From DATBGO01 sp963695645 (GTDB lineage Bacteria; Actinomycetota; Actinomycetes; Streptosporangiales; Streptosporangiaceae): a stretch of 64,000 nt of DNA. The position numbers were made by a program, and so were the translations under genes. The stretch covers positions 372,001 to 436,000 of the forward strand of contig CAVOHC010000017.1 of assembly GCA_963695645.1 (NCBI GenBank), read 5' to 3'. Positions 51,354-60,695 of the stretch are shown here, piece by piece. How positions within the stretch are numbered: the stretch's first letter is position 1; the number at the start of each line of letters is the position of its first letter. The notes beneath the pieces are model-generated. The model made no database searches. It was not told where the DNA came from and saw only the letters and a program-made list of their open reading frames with translations.

Positions 51354-51935
51354 CTACCCGGCTGATCGCGATCGGCTGCGGTCCGCGAGCAGCCGCTCGG
51401 CCCGCGACAGCGTCTCCTTCAGGTTGGCTTCGGACGTGGTCTCGTACGCGTCGCGCGGTGACAGCCAGCGCAGCGGTGCGTCCGGGTGCTCAGGCCGTGC
51501 CGCGTCCGGAGTCCGGGTAGCCAGGACGAACCGCACGTCGGCGTGCTCATGCGCGGGTTCGGCGGCGCCAGCCGGGACGGGAACGATCACCATATGCCTG
51601 ATCTGCGCATCCGGCCACGGCGCCAGATCGGTCAGCCCGGTCTCCTCCGTGGCTTCGCGCAGCGCGATGGCAACCGGGTCGCTCTCACCCGGATCGCCGT
51701 GCCCGCCGACCTGAAGCCAGGCCTGCTGGCGCTGGTGCCAGCGCAACAGCACACGGCCGCCTTCGGGGTCCACGATCAGCGCGGACGCCGTCACATGCAG
51801 GGGAATCGAGCGCAGCCATGGATCGGCAACGGTCTCCACGAGCGCGCGCACCCGGGCCACGTCGGCTGCCTCGGCGCCGTCCTGCGGACAGTACCCGCTG
51901 AGCATGCTGAGGATCGGGCTATGGACGCTGCACAT
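51354..51935 (-). CDS. NUDIX hydrolase
   Basis: 193 residues from ATG 51935, which has GGAGGG 8 bases upstream on the minus strand; a longer open frame to 51977 lacks this. NUDIX box: GGHGDPGESDPVAIALREAT followed by EETGL, fitting Gx5Ex7REUxEExGU with one His at the third position. Hydrolyses a nucleoside-diphosphate-linked compound. The N-terminal 40 residues (LVETVADPWLRSIPLHVTAS) fit the actinobacterial group of unknown substrate. Confidence 0.88.
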   Translation of the reverse strand: MCSVHSPILSMLSGYCPQDGAEAADVARVRALVETVADPWLRSIPLHVTASALIVDPEGGRVLLRWHQRQQAWLQVGGHGDPGESDPVAIALREATEETGLTDLAPWPDAQIRHMVIVPVPAGAAEPAHEHADVRFVLATRTPDAARPEHPDAPLRWLSPRDAYETTSEANLKETLSRAERLLADRSRSRSAG

Positions 51936-52163
51936 CGACGTAACCCTCCGGCGGCACGCTGAGCGGTCACGGCCCACCCATCTTGGCGTGAATTATTTTA
52001 GCCACTCCGGCCAGCAACCTTTGAGCTTGGCCAGCCTGGGCGGCGCCGGGGGCGGCAGCCGCGAGCTTCCGGTTAATCACCTGCGGGCCGGTGAATTCCC
52101 GGGCTACACTCACGGAATCATTTTTTTCGAAATGTATTACCACCAGCACCTGAGGGACCTATA

Positions 52164-52955
52164 TTGCGCGGAAATGCCGTATTTGGCGCGGCAGTACTGG
52201 TGTCATGCTTGATCCTGGCTGCCACCTGCCGCAGCACCGCGCCTCCTGCATACGCATCGTCATCATCTCAAATGTGCCGTCAATACCAGTACCTGCCGGT
52301 AGCCAACAGGTTAGGCGAGAGATTCATCGTCAGGAATGACAACTATGGCGGCCTCCGGGAGTGTGTCATCAACCACGGTACCCGGGCGAATTTCGCGGTT
52401 GCGCAGTCATCGGCGCGCTCAACGACACGCGAGCCGGTTGCCTTCCCTTACATATTCCTCGGTTGCAGCTGGGGGCTCTGCACCACCGGAGGCGGCCTCC
52501 CGGCCAGGATTTCCACGCTCCGTGATCCGCGCACAAGCTGGGACATCTCCACCCGCGCGAGCGGCATCTGGGACGCGACCTACGATATCTGGTTCAACCG
52601 GGATCCAATTACCACTGGACAGGCGACCGGGGCGGAACTCATGATCTGGCTGAATGCGCATGGGAGTCCGGCGCCGGATCGTCATACTGCCATCGTGTGG
52701 GAAGATCACGCGAGGTGGTACCTACGGAGCTGGATAACGCAACATGCTGGTATCAAATGGCGTCTTATCCAGTTCCGCCGGGTACGGCCGGCCTCGCGGG
52801 TCGTCCATCTTGGCCTGGCCGGGTTCATCCACCGGATCGAACGGCGCCGCTGGATCCGGCCACGGTACTGGATGCTCAACATTGACGCTGGCTTCGAGAT
52901 CTGGCGTGACGGCAAAGGCCTGGCGACGAACTGGTTCACGGCCCGGGCCCGCTGA
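52164..52955 (+). CDS. Secreted GH12 endoglucanase-like glycoside hydrolase
   Basis: 263 residues from TTG 52164. Signal peptide 1-31 (VFGAAVLVSCLILAAT, cleavage likely after AYA). The GH12 jelly roll follows: ERFIVRNDNYGG, FPYIFLGCSWGLCTTGGGLP, WDATYDIWFN, then TGAELMIWLN with the nucleophile Glu and LNIDAGFEIWRDGKGLATNW with the acid/base Glu. Both catalytic acids are present. It would cleave beta-1,4-glucan or xyloglucan outside the cell. The gene is visibly less GC-biased than its neighbours (many A/T third positions), which suggests transfer. No carbohydrate-binding module. Confidence 0.85.
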   Translation: MRGNAVFGAAVLVSCLILAATCRSTAPPAYASSSSQMCRQYQYLPVANRLGERFIVRNDNYGGLRECVINHGTRANFAVAQSSARSTTREPVAFPYIFLGCSWGLCTTGGGLPARISTLRDPRTSWDISTRASGIWDATYDIWFNRDPITTGQATGAELMIWLNAHGSPAPDRHTAIVWEDHARWYLRSWITQHAGIKWRLIQFRRVRPASRVVHLGLAGFIHRIERRRWIRPRYWMLNIDAGFEIWRDGKGLATNWFTARAR

Positions 52956-52981
52956 ATTCCCGGTGCGCGGCCCGCGAGGTG

Positions 52982-53005
52982 CTGGCAGACCTTAATTAAG
53001 GCCAG
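52982..53005. terminator. AT-centred dyad between convergent GH12 and gpsA genes
   Basis: CTGGC (52982-52986) and GCCAG (53001-53005) flank a perfect 12-base palindrome CCTTAATTAAGG (52990-53001) that also contains the TAA of gpsA. Its position between two convergent stops suggests a bidirectional terminator, though the inner palindrome is AT-rich and weak. Confidence 0.35.
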
Positions 53006-54060
53006 GCGGGGTCGCCGTACCGCTTAGCGCCTGTCACCACGGTCAGGAACATGTCCCGCAGCCGATCGCTGACCGTCTCGCCGGTCAGATCCTCGGTCAG
53101 GGCGAGTTCGACTACCCGCGCCGAGGGAAGATCGATGCCGGACCGCGCTCCGATTCGCAGCGCGGCGGCGGTATTCGCCACTCCCTCCACCGTGCTCCCG
53201 ATCGAGTGGACTGCCCCTTCCACCGTGCTGCCGTATCCGAGCAGCCGACCGAATTGGCCGTTGCGGCCGTGCTGGCAGGTGACGTAGAGATCTCCGGCCC
53301 CGGCAAGCCCGAGCACGGTCGCCGGCCGGCCGCCCTCTGCCTGGGAAAGCGTCAGCATGTCGAGCATGCCGCGGGCGAACACCGCGGCGCGGGCGTTGTT
53401 GTAACTGGCGCCAAGCGCACTCTGGAGGTACCGGTCGGCCAGGCCCTCGGCAAGACCGACCGCGACCGCCACCACGTTCTTGAAGGCCGCCGCGGTCTCG
53501 GCCCCTGGGACGTCACTCGTGGTGAACACGGCCGTGGTGGGCGTCATGAGCGCGGCAGCCACCTGCCTCCTGGCCCCCGGGTCCGCCGAAGCGCAGATCA
53601 GGCCGGTCGGCGAGCCCACGAAGATCTCGGCGGCGAGCGCCGGACCGGCCAGCGCCACCACCGGGACGTCCCCGAGCGCCGCGATGGCCACCTCGGTAGG
53701 GGTCTGCAGCGTGTCCTCCGCCCAGCCCTTGGTGGCCATCGCCCAGACCGCGCCAGGCGCGCCGACGCGCGCGGCCATCGACAGCGCCTCCCGAAGCCCG
53801 GAGCTGGACACCGCGACAAACACGACCTCGGCGTAGGGCAGCACGTCGGCCCATTCCTCAGCCGGGCGGCAGCGCACGTCGTTGTGGAACGGCATCCGGA
53901 GCGTCGGGTGCGGCAGCCCCCGCCGCCATACGTCTACGACCGCCTCGTCGTGCTCGGTCGCGAGCAGGACCGTGTCGGCGCCGTTGCGGGCGCTGTGCAC
54001 GGCCAAAGCAGTTCCCATGGCGCCCGCACCGAGCACCGCGATCCTGGTGGCATCTCCCAT
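52996..54060 (-). CDS. gpsA: NAD(P)-dependent glycerol-3-phosphate dehydrogenase
   Basis: 354 residues from ATG 54060 (GDATRIAVLGAGAMGTALAV; GxGxxG Rossmann motif). Further signatures: EVVFVAVSSSGLREAL, ATKGW, ALAGPALAAEIFVGSPTG, VPGAETAAAFKNVVAVAVGL (catalytic Lys), and LAGAGDLYVTCQHGRNGQFG (typically GxGDLxxTCxxxxSRN). Reduces dihydroxyacetone phosphate to sn-glycerol 3-phosphate for phospholipids. The HGRNGQFG variant of SRNRxxG suggests a divergent, possibly second copy. An ATG at 54123 is also in frame but before the family's start. Confidence 0.85.
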   Translation of the reverse strand: MGDATRIAVLGAGAMGTALAVHSARNGADTVLLATEHDEAVVDVWRRGLPHPTLRMPFHNDVRCRPAEEWADVLPYAEVVFVAVSSSGLREALSMAARVGAPGAVWAMATKGWAEDTLQTPTEVAIAALGDVPVVALAGPALAAEIFVGSPTGLICASADPGARRQVAAALMTPTTAVFTTSDVPGAETAAAFKNVVAVAVGLAEGLADRYLQSALGASYNNARAAVFARGMLDMLTLSQAEGGRPATVLGLAGAGDLYVTCQHGRNGQFGRLLGYGSTVEGAVHSIGSTVEGVANTAAALRIGARSGIDLPSARVVELALTEDLTGETVSDRLRDMFLTVVTGAKRYGDPAWP

Positions 54061-54268
54061 CCCACCAATGATCCGCTCCAGACGGTGCCGCGCCAGGGAC
54101 CGAAGACCTGTGTCGGCCGCCATTAGCCGGCCGTCCGGCAGCTCGGGTGCTTGTGAGCAGAATCGTCCCGGTGACGGTCCGCGATCTTAGGCTCACGCGC
54201 CGCCACGCCGCCGAGGTAACGGCCGAGGCCGGGGTCCGGGGCCCTGCGGGCAACGCGGCCCTGGCTGG

Positions 54269-57200
54269 TCAGCTGGCCAGGCGCTGCAGTGCTGTCTGGA
54301 TCCGCCGCTCGGACACCGGGGCGGGAGTGCCAAGCGCCTGCGCGAAGAGGCTGACCCGCAGCTCCTCGATCATCCAGCGCACTGCCCGGCGATCCGCATC
54401 GCGGCGGCCAGCAGCCGCTAGCTCCCCAGCTGCTCGCCGGTAGGCATCAGTGACCCGGTGCACGACCAGCATCCGCTCGGCGTCGCGACCGGGATCCGCC
54501 GGCGCCTTCTCCAGCCGCCTGCTGATCGCACGCAGGTACCTGACCAGCTCGTGCAGCCGTTGTGCGCCGGTGTCTGCGACGAACCCCGGATAGATCAGCG
54601 CAGCCAGCTGGGCGCGCATGTCCGCGAGCGCCGGTGCCAGCGCCAGGCCGGCGGCATGTCCGAGACCAACCTCGACCTGGTGCGCCTCGGCCAGGATCCG
54701 CGCGACCGCGGCAACCACGTCAGCCGCGTTGACCGCCAGCGCTACCCTGGCTGCGGCCAGGAGATTCTCGAAGCCCGCAGCGTCCCGGGCTGGCCCGCCC
54801 GCTGCCGCGATCACCTGGTCGGCCGCGCACGCAGCGCAGTCCTCGAGCAACGCGTCGGCGCTCGGGTAGGGGTGCCTGCTCATCGCCAGCTTCGCCGTGA
54901 CGGGCAGCCGGCTGGCGACGGAGCGCACGCCAGCCGGGACTCCGATCAGGAGCAGGCGGCGGGTCCCGCGCCACATGGCCTCGCTGGCCTGCGTCTCGGT
55001 CTCGTACAGCCGTATGTCCACCGCGTCGCCCGCGTCCGCCAGCGCCGGGTAGGCGCGGACCCGCCCGTCGGTGAACACCCGGGGAAGCGTGCCGAAGTCC
55101 CAGCTGCGCAGGCCGGAGCGGGTGAGGCCGTGGCCTGCCTCGGCAAGCTCCGCCTGCAGCCGCGGCGCCAGCTGCTGTGCAAGCGCGGTCAGGTCCTTGC
55201 CGCTCGCCAGCACCCGGTCACCGTCGATCACCCGGAAGGCCGGCCGCAGGTGGGCCGGCAGCCGGGACAGATCCCACGCCTCCCTGGGGATATGCACGCC
55301 ACCGACGCGGCCAAGTTCTGCGCTCAGCTCCTCCAGTAGGTCCCCGTGCGGCGGGCCAAGCCGGGCAAGCACGGACCGTGCCGTCTCCGGGGCGGGCGCA
55401 AAGACCCTGCGCAGGTGCTTCGGCAGGGACCGGATCAGCTCCGTCACCAGTTCCGCGCGCAGGCCCGGCACCTGCCAGCCGAACTCCTCGCCGGACACCT
55501 GATTGAGCAGCGCGAGCGGGATATCCACGGTCACCCCGTCATCGGGCTCGCCCGGGGCGAACTCATACGACAACGGAAGCTCGCCCCACCTGCCGGGATA
55601 GTCGGCGGGGCGGATTTGCTCGGCGGCCGGGCCGGCGAGATCGGCAGGAGCTAGCGTCAGCAGGTCGGGTTCGGCTGCGCGGGTCTTCTTCCACCAGGCG
55701 TCGAAATGCCTAGCCGATGTCACGTCCGGGGGTATCCGCCGGTGATAGAAGCCGAACAGGGCCGTGTCATCAGCGACAATGCCGCGCCGCCGCGCCCTGC
55801 GCTCCAGGTCCTCGGCCTCCGCGAGCAGCTGCCTGTTCTGGCGGAAGAACCGGTGGTGGGTCTGCCAGTCGCCCTCCACGAGGGCTCGCTGGATGAACAG
55901 CTCCCTGGCCGCCGCCGGGTCGATCCTGCCGTAGTTGACCTGCCTGGCCGCCACGACCGACAGCCCGTACAGGGTTACCTTCTCCGATGCCATGACCGCT
56001 CCGCGCTTGGCGTCCCAGTGCGGGTCGCTGTAACTGCGCGTGACCAGGTGGGCGGCCAGCGGCTCTACCCATTCGGGCGCTATGCGGGCGGCGGTCCTTG
56101 CCCACAGCCTGGACGTCTCGACCAGCTCGGCCGCGACCACCCACTGCGGCGGCTTCCTCGCCAGGACGGAATCCCCGAAGATGGCGAACCGGGCACCGCG
56201 CGCGCCGGCGAACTCAGCCGGGCCGCGCCGCTTCCCGCGGGGCTTCTGGTCCGCCTCCTTCATCCCGATGTGTGACAGCAGGCCTGCCAGCAGCGATTTG
56301 TGCACCCGGTCGGCGACGTCCGCCGGGAAGCGCGGCGTCGGAGTGACCGACGGGCTGGCCGTCGGAGTGGTCAGGTTCGGCGCGACCCCGGCCTCCGCGG
56401 TACGCTCGGGTGCCACCCGGTCACGATCATGCCCGGCGGCCACGCCCAGCTCCGTCGCCGCCTGCCGGAGCTGGGCGTACACGTCCTGCCACTCCCGCAC
56501 GCGCAGGTAGTGCAGGTACTCACGACGGCACATGCGGCGGAACGCTGATGCCGACAGCTCACGCTGCTGGTCGCGCAGGTAATCCCACAGGGTGAGGAAG
56601 GCGAGGAAGTCGGAATCGGGCTCGGCGAAGCGCGCGTGCATGGCGTCGGCTGCCGCACGCGACTCCGCCGGCCGTTCCCTGGGATCCTGGATGGACAGGG
56701 CTGCGCTAATGATCAGCACCTCGCGGGCACATCCGTTGCGGCCGGCCTCCAGGATCATCCGGCCAAGACGCGGGTCCACCGGGAGCCTGGCGAGCTTCCG
56801 GCCGACGTCAGTCAGCCGCAACCTGCCGCGGGCGTCGGAGAAGGCGCCAAGCTCGGCCAGCAGGCGGACGCCGTCAGCGACGCTCCTCGAATCCGGCGGG
56901 TCGACGAACGGGAAGTCGGCGACTTCGCCGAGGTCGAGCGCCGCCATCTGCAGGATGACCGAAGCCAGGCTGGTGCGCAGGATTTCCGGGTCGGTAAATT
57001 CAGGCCGCGAGGAGAAGTCCTGCTCGCTGTAGAGCCTGATGCACACGCCGTCGCTGGTCCGCCCGCACCGGCCAGCGCGCTGGTTGGCCGACGCCTGGGA
57101 GACCGGCTCGATCGGCAGCCGCTGGACCTTGGTCCGGCGGTTGTAGCGGGAGATCCGGGCGGTGCCCGGGTCGACGACATACTTGATACCTGGGACGGTC

Positions 57201-58432
57201 AGCGATGTCTCCGCCACGTTGGTGGCAAGAACGACCCGCCGCCCGCGGTGCGGCTGGAAAACCCGGTGCTGTTCAGCGGCGGACAGCCGGGCGTAAAGCG
57301 GCAGGACCTCCAGGTCCTCGGTGCCCGCCAGGGCGTCGGCCGTGTCCCTGATCTCCCGCTCGCCGCTGAGGAAGACGAGGACGTCACCCGGCCCTTCAGC
57401 GCGGAGCCCGGCCACGGCATCGCAGATGGCCTCCACCTGGTCCGTTGGCTCAGTGCCCGGGTTATCCGAGCTGGCGAGCGGCCGGTACCGCACCTCCACC
57501 GGGTAGGTGCGCCCGGACACCTCGATCACCGGCGCTTGATCGAAGTGCTGGTCTGATTCGCTCTGCTTGCCTGATTCGCCTCCGGCGCTCTGCTTGCCTG
57601 ATTCGCCTCCGGCGCTCTGCTTGCCTGATTCGCCTCCGGCGCTCTGCTTGCCTGATTCGCCTCCGGCGCTCTGCTTGCCTGATTCGCCTCCGGCGCTCTG
57701 CTTGCCTGATTCGCCTCCGGCGAAATGCTTGCTGAAGCGCTCCGGGTCGATGGTGGCCGAGGTGATGATGACCTTCAGGTCGGGCCTGCTCGGCAGCAGC
57801 TGCTTCAGGTAGCCAAGGATGAAGTCGATGTTCAGGCTGCGCTCGTGCGCCTCATCGATGATAAGGGTGTCGTAGCGCAGCAGCTGGCGGTCGCGCTGCA
57901 GCTCGGCCAGCAGTATGCCGTCGGTCATCACCTTGACCATCGCCGCGTCGCTCGCCGTATCGGCGAAGCGCACCTTGTATCCCGCCACCGCGCCCAGCTC
58001 GGTCCCGAGTTCCGAGGCGATCCGTTCCGCTACGGCGCGGGCTGCGATCCGCCTCGGCTGGGTGTGCCCGATCTGGCCGGTCACGCCGCGGCCGAGCTCA
58101 AGGCAGATTTTAGGCAGCTGCGTGGTCTTGCCTGATCCAGTCTCACCCGCGATGATCACCACCTGGTTATCGCGGATGGTCTCGGCGATCTTGTCTTTCA
58201 GCTGGCTGACCGGAAGCTCGGGCGGGTAGGAGATCGCGGGCACGGCAAGCCTGCGCGCCTCGACGCGCGCCGAGGCCGCGTCAAGTTCCGCGCGGACCCG
58301 GCCGAGCGCCTGCTCGCGCGCCCGGCTGTCCCGATGGGCGACGGCCCTGTCGATACGGGCACCTAGCCGATGCTGATCGCGCAGCATCAGCTCGGGCAGG
58401 CGAGCTCGCAGCCCAGCGTGCGACGTTATCAA
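54269..58432 (-). CDS. hrpA: HrpA-type DEAH ATP-dependent RNA helicase
   Basis: About 1387 residues from TTG 58432 (LITSHAGLRARLPELMLRDQ, the usual HrpA beginning); the frame is open further upstream but there it would overlap the DUF72 gene. Motifs: IIAGETGSGKTTQLPKICLE (Walker A), HTQPRRIAARAVAERIA, LIIDEAHERSLNIDF (DEAH), ITSATIDPERFSKHFA, VLATNVAETSLTVPGIKYVV and QRAGRCGR. Then HA2, OB fold and the DUF3418 C-terminal region. Just after the SAT motif a repeat of G-G-E-S-G-K-Q-S-A units is inserted (six copies, 57561-57722). Acts on structured RNA, e.g. stalled ribosomes. Confidence 0.9.
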   Translation of the reverse strand: MITSHAGLRARLPELMLRDQHRLGARIDRAVAHRDSRAREQALGRVRAELDAASARVEARRLAVPAISYPPELPVSQLKDKIAETIRDNQVVIIAGETGSGKTTQLPKICLELGRGVTGQIGHTQPRRIAARAVAERIASELGTELGAVAGYKVRFADTASDAAMVKVMTDGILLAELQRDRQLLRYDTLIIDEAHERSLNIDFILGYLKQLLPSRPDLKVIITSATIDPERFSKHFAGGESGKQSAGGESGKQSAGGESGKQSAGGESGKQSAGGESGKQSAGGESGKQSESDQHFDQAPVIEVSGRTYPVEVRYRPLASSDNPGTEPTDQVEAICDAVAGLRAEGPGDVLVFLSGEREIRDTADALAGTEDLEVLPLYARLSAAEQHRVFQPHRGRRVVLATNVAETSLTVPGIKYVVDPGTARISRYNRRTKVQRLPIEPVSQASANQRAGRCGRTSDGVCIRLYSEQDFSSRPEFTDPEILRTSLASVILQMAALDLGEVADFPFVDPPDSRSVADGVRLLAELGAFSDARGRLRLTDVGRKLARLPVDPRLGRMILEAGRNGCAREVLIISAALSIQDPRERPAESRAAADAMHARFAEPDSDFLAFLTLWDYLRDQQRELSASAFRRMCRREYLHYLRVREWQDVYAQLRQAATELGVAAGHDRDRVAPERTAEAGVAPNLTTPTASPSVTPTPRFPADVADRVHKSLLAGLLSHIGMKEADQKPRGKRRGPAEFAGARGARFAIFGDSVLARKPPQWVVAAELVETSRLWARTAARIAPEWVEPLAAHLVTRSYSDPHWDAKRGAVMASEKVTLYGLSVVAARQVNYGRIDPAAARELFIQRALVEGDWQTHHRFFRQNRQLLAEAEDLERRARRRGIVADDTALFGFYHRRIPPDVTSARHFDAWWKKTRAAEPDLLTLAPADLAGPAAEQIRPADYPGRWGELPLSYEFAPGEPDDGVTVDIPLALLNQVSGEEFGWQVPGLRAELVTELIRSLPKHLRRVFAPAPETARSVLARLGPPHGDLLEELSAELGRVGGVHIPREAWDLSRLPAHLRPAFRVIDGDRVLASGKDLTALAQQLAPRLQAELAEAGHGLTRSGLRSWDFGTLPRVFTDGRVRAYPALADAGDAVDIRLYETETQASEAMWRGTRRLLLIGVPAGVRSVASRLPVTAKLAMSRHPYPSADALLEDCAACAADQVIAAAGGPARDAAGFENLLAAARVALAVNAADVVAAVARILAEAHQVEVGLGHAAGLALAPALADMRAQLAALIYPGFVADTGAQRLHELVRYLRAISRRLEKAPADPGRDAERMLVVHRVTDAYRRAAGELAAAGRRDADRRAVRWMIEELRVSLFAQALGTPAPVSERRIQTALQRLAS
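57561..57722. repeat. Six identical 27-bp repeats inside hrpA
   Basis: Six perfect copies of the 27-base unit CTCTGCTTGCCTGATTCGCC-TCCGGCG. On the coding (minus) strand each encodes nine residues of the set G-G-E-S-G-K-Q-S-A. A shorter related piece flanks it (57551-57560). Perfect identity across 162 bases marks a very recent expansion. Confidence 0.95.
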
Positions 58433-58574
58433 GGCGGCATTCTCCCGGGCGGGCACGGCAGGACATGACAGCGGCAGTACATGACAAGGGTGGCCGGGAA
58501 GGCCCGGGAGAGCTAACGCTTTTGCGGCCCGCCTGCTTCCGCTCGCCCGCTCAGCCCGAGGCCGGCAGCTGGAG

Positions 58575-59402
58575 CTATCCCAGGCTGGAGCCAGCCGGCA
58601 GTGGCACCTGCCGCCCCGCGCCGCGTGCGATCGACGCGAAGGCGGCCGCGTCGTGCACCGCGGCACCGCCGGGATCGTTATTGAAGTAAACGAAGACGTC
58701 CGCTTCGTCCGGCCAGGTGCCGGTCATCCGCTGCACCCAGCCGCGCAGCGCCCGCTCGCCGTAGCGCGGCCATGGCTGCGCGGCGCCTTCGTGGAACCGC
58801 AGGTAGCCCCAGTCTGCCGTGCGCCATAGCGGGCTGGCCGGGCGGCCGAGCCGGTCCGCCCAGCACAGCGCGGCCTGGTGCCGGGCCAGTAGCTCACGGA
58901 TCTCGTCGGTCCACCACGACGCGTGCCTGAACTCAACCGCCACCCGTACGGAGCGGCCACGGCCGGGTGGGATACCCGCGGGTGCGGATCTGGCTTCCGC
59001 CGTCAACGGGAACTCCGAGAACGCGCGCAGGCAGCCATCCAGTGCGGCAGGGTCGGCCGGCAGGGTCGGAGGCAGCTGTAGCAGCACCGGGCCAAGCCGG
59101 TCACCAAGGCCGGATGCTGCTTCCAGCAGGCGCCCGACCGGCTCGGCCGGATCGCGGAGCCGCTTGACGTGGGTGAGATAGCGGCTCGCCTTGAGCGCCA
59201 TCACGAAGCCCTCGGGCGTCCTTGCGCGCCAGTCAGCGAAAGTCTGCGGGCGGGGCAGCCGGTAGAAGCTGCCGTTGTTCTCGACCGTGGCAAACTGCCC
59301 GGCGTAACACTCAAGCCAGCGCCGCTGCGACAGGCCGGCCAGGTAAAGCACGTCCCGCCAGTCACGGTACTGCCAGCCAGAGGTGCCGACAAGAACAGGC
59401 AT
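58575..59402 (-). CDS. DUF72 family protein
   Basis: 275 residues from ATG 59402. DUF72 TIM-barrel-like features: VLVGTSGWQYRDWRDVLYLA, ECYAGQFATVENNGSFYRLP, FVMALKASRYLTHVKRL, LGPVLLQLPPTLPADPAALD, VAVEFRHASWW and DVFVYFNNDPGGAAVHDAA. A conserved cytoplasmic family with no established activity, often near nucleic-acid or metal enzymes. It lies just upstream of hrpA on the same strand; a dyad at 59408-59427 sits at its promoter. Confidence 0.88.
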   Translation of the reverse strand: MPVLVGTSGWQYRDWRDVLYLAGLSQRRWLECYAGQFATVENNGSFYRLPRPQTFADWRARTPEGFVMALKASRYLTHVKRLRDPAEPVGRLLEAASGLGDRLGPVLLQLPPTLPADPAALDGCLRAFSEFPLTAEARSAPAGIPPGRGRSVRVAVEFRHASWWTDEIRELLARHQAALCWADRLGRPASPLWRTADWGYLRFHEGAAQPWPRYGERALRGWVQRMTGTWPDEADVFVYFNNDPGGAAVHDAAAFASIARGAGRQVPLPAGSSLG

Positions 59403-59407
59403 CGCTG

Positions 59408-59427
59408 ATAACCCCCCCTAGGGTTAT
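59408..59427. promoter_or_regulatory. Inverted repeat upstream of the DUF72 gene
   Basis: ATAACCC (59408-59414) and GGGTTAT (59421-59427) with a 6-base CCCCTA spacer lie 5 to 25 bases before the DUF72 start on the minus strand. The A/T ends make it a possible operator or mRNA leader hairpin next to the start. Confidence 0.4.
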
Positions 59428-59569
59428 AGCCATATTCGCACTGCTTCGCTGCACCGGGGCGCAGCCGGCGGCATCGTTCACACCAGCGTCGCAACTGAGA
59501 TGTTCTTCGCGCCCGAGCAGTGGCCGGCCGTCGCCACCGCCAAGGCGCTGCACCTAGCGGCCCCTGGCC

Positions 59570-59896
59570 TTACTTTTCCCCGCCGCCGCCCTCAGCTGCG
59601 CCGGCCTCGGCCGCGCCGCCATCGGCCCCGAAGCCTGCATCGGCAAGCAGCCGGCGCAGGTCGATAACCGTCTGCGTGTCGACGTCCTTGTGCGCTGGCG
59701 GGTCAAGGAATACGGTCTCAGACCCGATAGTCGCGGCGACCTTGCCGTCGGAGTGCTCTGCCACCGAGCCGACCGCCGCCAGCAGGGAGAGCACGGCGCG
59801 CCACTCGATGTTGTGGCTCACCGGGTGCTGGAACAGTTGCCGCAGCGTGTTGCGATGATGGTTGCTGAGGTGCACCGCCCCCGACCCGGCGGACAC
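59570..59896 (-). CDS. Conserved hypothetical small protein
   Basis: 108 residues from GTG 59896, which follows directly after the TAG of the upstream gene. Core SNHHRNTLRQLFQHPVSHNI followed by WRAVLSLLAAVGSVAEHSDG and DVDTQTVIDLRRLLADAGF; an Ala/Gly/Glu tail closes it. Such proteins are common in actinobacteria. The HHRNTLRQLFQHP..HNIEW pattern and a beta-hairpin in the middle recall HicA-like double-stranded-RNA-binding folds, but I cannot confirm this and there is no HicB partner. Confidence 0.7.
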   Translation of the reverse strand: MSAGSGAVHLSNHHRNTLRQLFQHPVSHNIEWRAVLSLLAAVGSVAEHSDGKVAATIGSETVFLDPPAHKDVDTQTVIDLRRLLADAGFGADGGAAEAGAAEGGGGEK

Positions 59897-60211
59897 CTAG
59901 GACCTGTCGTAACGGGTGGGCGGGAACGGATCCTGCTCGCCGCGGAGCCGCAGTTCGCCTTCGTCCAGCTGCCGCCGGATCTCGGCGCGCTCTTCCAGGT
60001 AACTATCCGTCTGGGTGACGTCGTCGGCAGGCGGCGCATCGGTCGCGGGGGGTACCTCATCGCTGTCGTAGGCGTCGATGCCTGCGTCGACGCGTTCTTC
60101 CTCGGTGAGACGGGCGAGCTGGTCATCGTCGAGGTGCGCGGGCGCACCGCCATGTTCCCTGCGGTCGCGGTGAAACTGCTCAGCTGGCGGATCTGGGATC
60201 TGCTCTGTCAC
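59897..60211 (-). CDS. Conserved acidic hypothetical protein
   Basis: 104 residues from GTG 60211, which has a clear GGAGG 4 bases upstream on the minus strand; a longer frame to 60355 has no such site. Acidic and probably disordered: HLDDDQLARLTEEERVDAGI, AYDSDEVPPATD, DSYLEERAEIRRQLDEGELR. Its TAG abuts the GTG of the next gene, so the two are translationally coupled. I do not recognise a function. Confidence 0.6.
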   Translation of the reverse strand: MTEQIPDPPAEQFHRDRREHGGAPAHLDDDQLARLTEEERVDAGIDAYDSDEVPPATDAPPADDVTQTDSYLEERAEIRRQLDEGELRLRGEQDPFPPTRYDRS

Positions 60212-60413
60212 GGTGCCTCCAGCGGGCCAAGAGAAAGCGCGTGCTACCCGTCGCACCCGTCCGATGCTACCCGGGGGCACCACAAAGCTGGCAGTCGACG
60301 CCACAGGCCCCGCGAAGGCCGTCTTCCTGCAGCCCTGCGCCCTAGCCGTGGCCATGGACCGTATCGAGCACGACTAGCAGGGGCGGCGCCGTCGCCGAGC
60401 GGAGCGCTCCCGG

Positions 60414-60695
60414 TCAGACTTCGACGAAGGCCCCGAGGGAGTCATGTCCCGGCGCGGTCTCGTCATCGAACCATACGCCGCCCTCCGCAAGGTAACGGAA
60501 GCGGAACTTGGTGCCCGAAGGCACGCTGACCACCGCGCTGCGGGTGCCGTTCGCGCGGCGGCGCATCGGGTTGGCGTACGGATCCCAGTCGTTGAATTCT
60601 CCCACTACGGACACAGCGCCAGGCAGCGCGTCGGCTGGCAGCACGAACGTAACGCGAACGACGTTGTTACGGTCAGGCTTGGTTGTCTTGATCAA
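60414..60695 (-). CDS. Stand-alone CBM48/isoamylase N-terminal-like domain protein
   Basis: 93 residues from ATG 60695. VTFVLPADALPGAVSVVGEF, NDWDPYANPMRR, VPSGTKFRFRYLAEGGVWFD and DDETAPGHDSLGAFVEV match the early-set/CBM48 glycogen-binding fold found in branching enzymes and AMPK beta, here without any catalytic domain. Such short proteins are frequent in actinobacteria. It may bind alpha-glucan; cytoplasmic. Confidence 0.82.
   Translation of the reverse strand: MIKTTKPDRNNVVRVTFVLPADALPGAVSVVGEFNDWDPYANPMRRRANGTRSAVVSVPSGTKFRFRYLAEGGVWFDDETAPGHDSLGAFVEV

Noticed and set aside
57445..57735. Repeats at 57561-57722 as a CRISPR array
   Set aside because: The 27-bp units are directly joined without spacers and keep the helicase reading frame, so it is a coding minisatellite.
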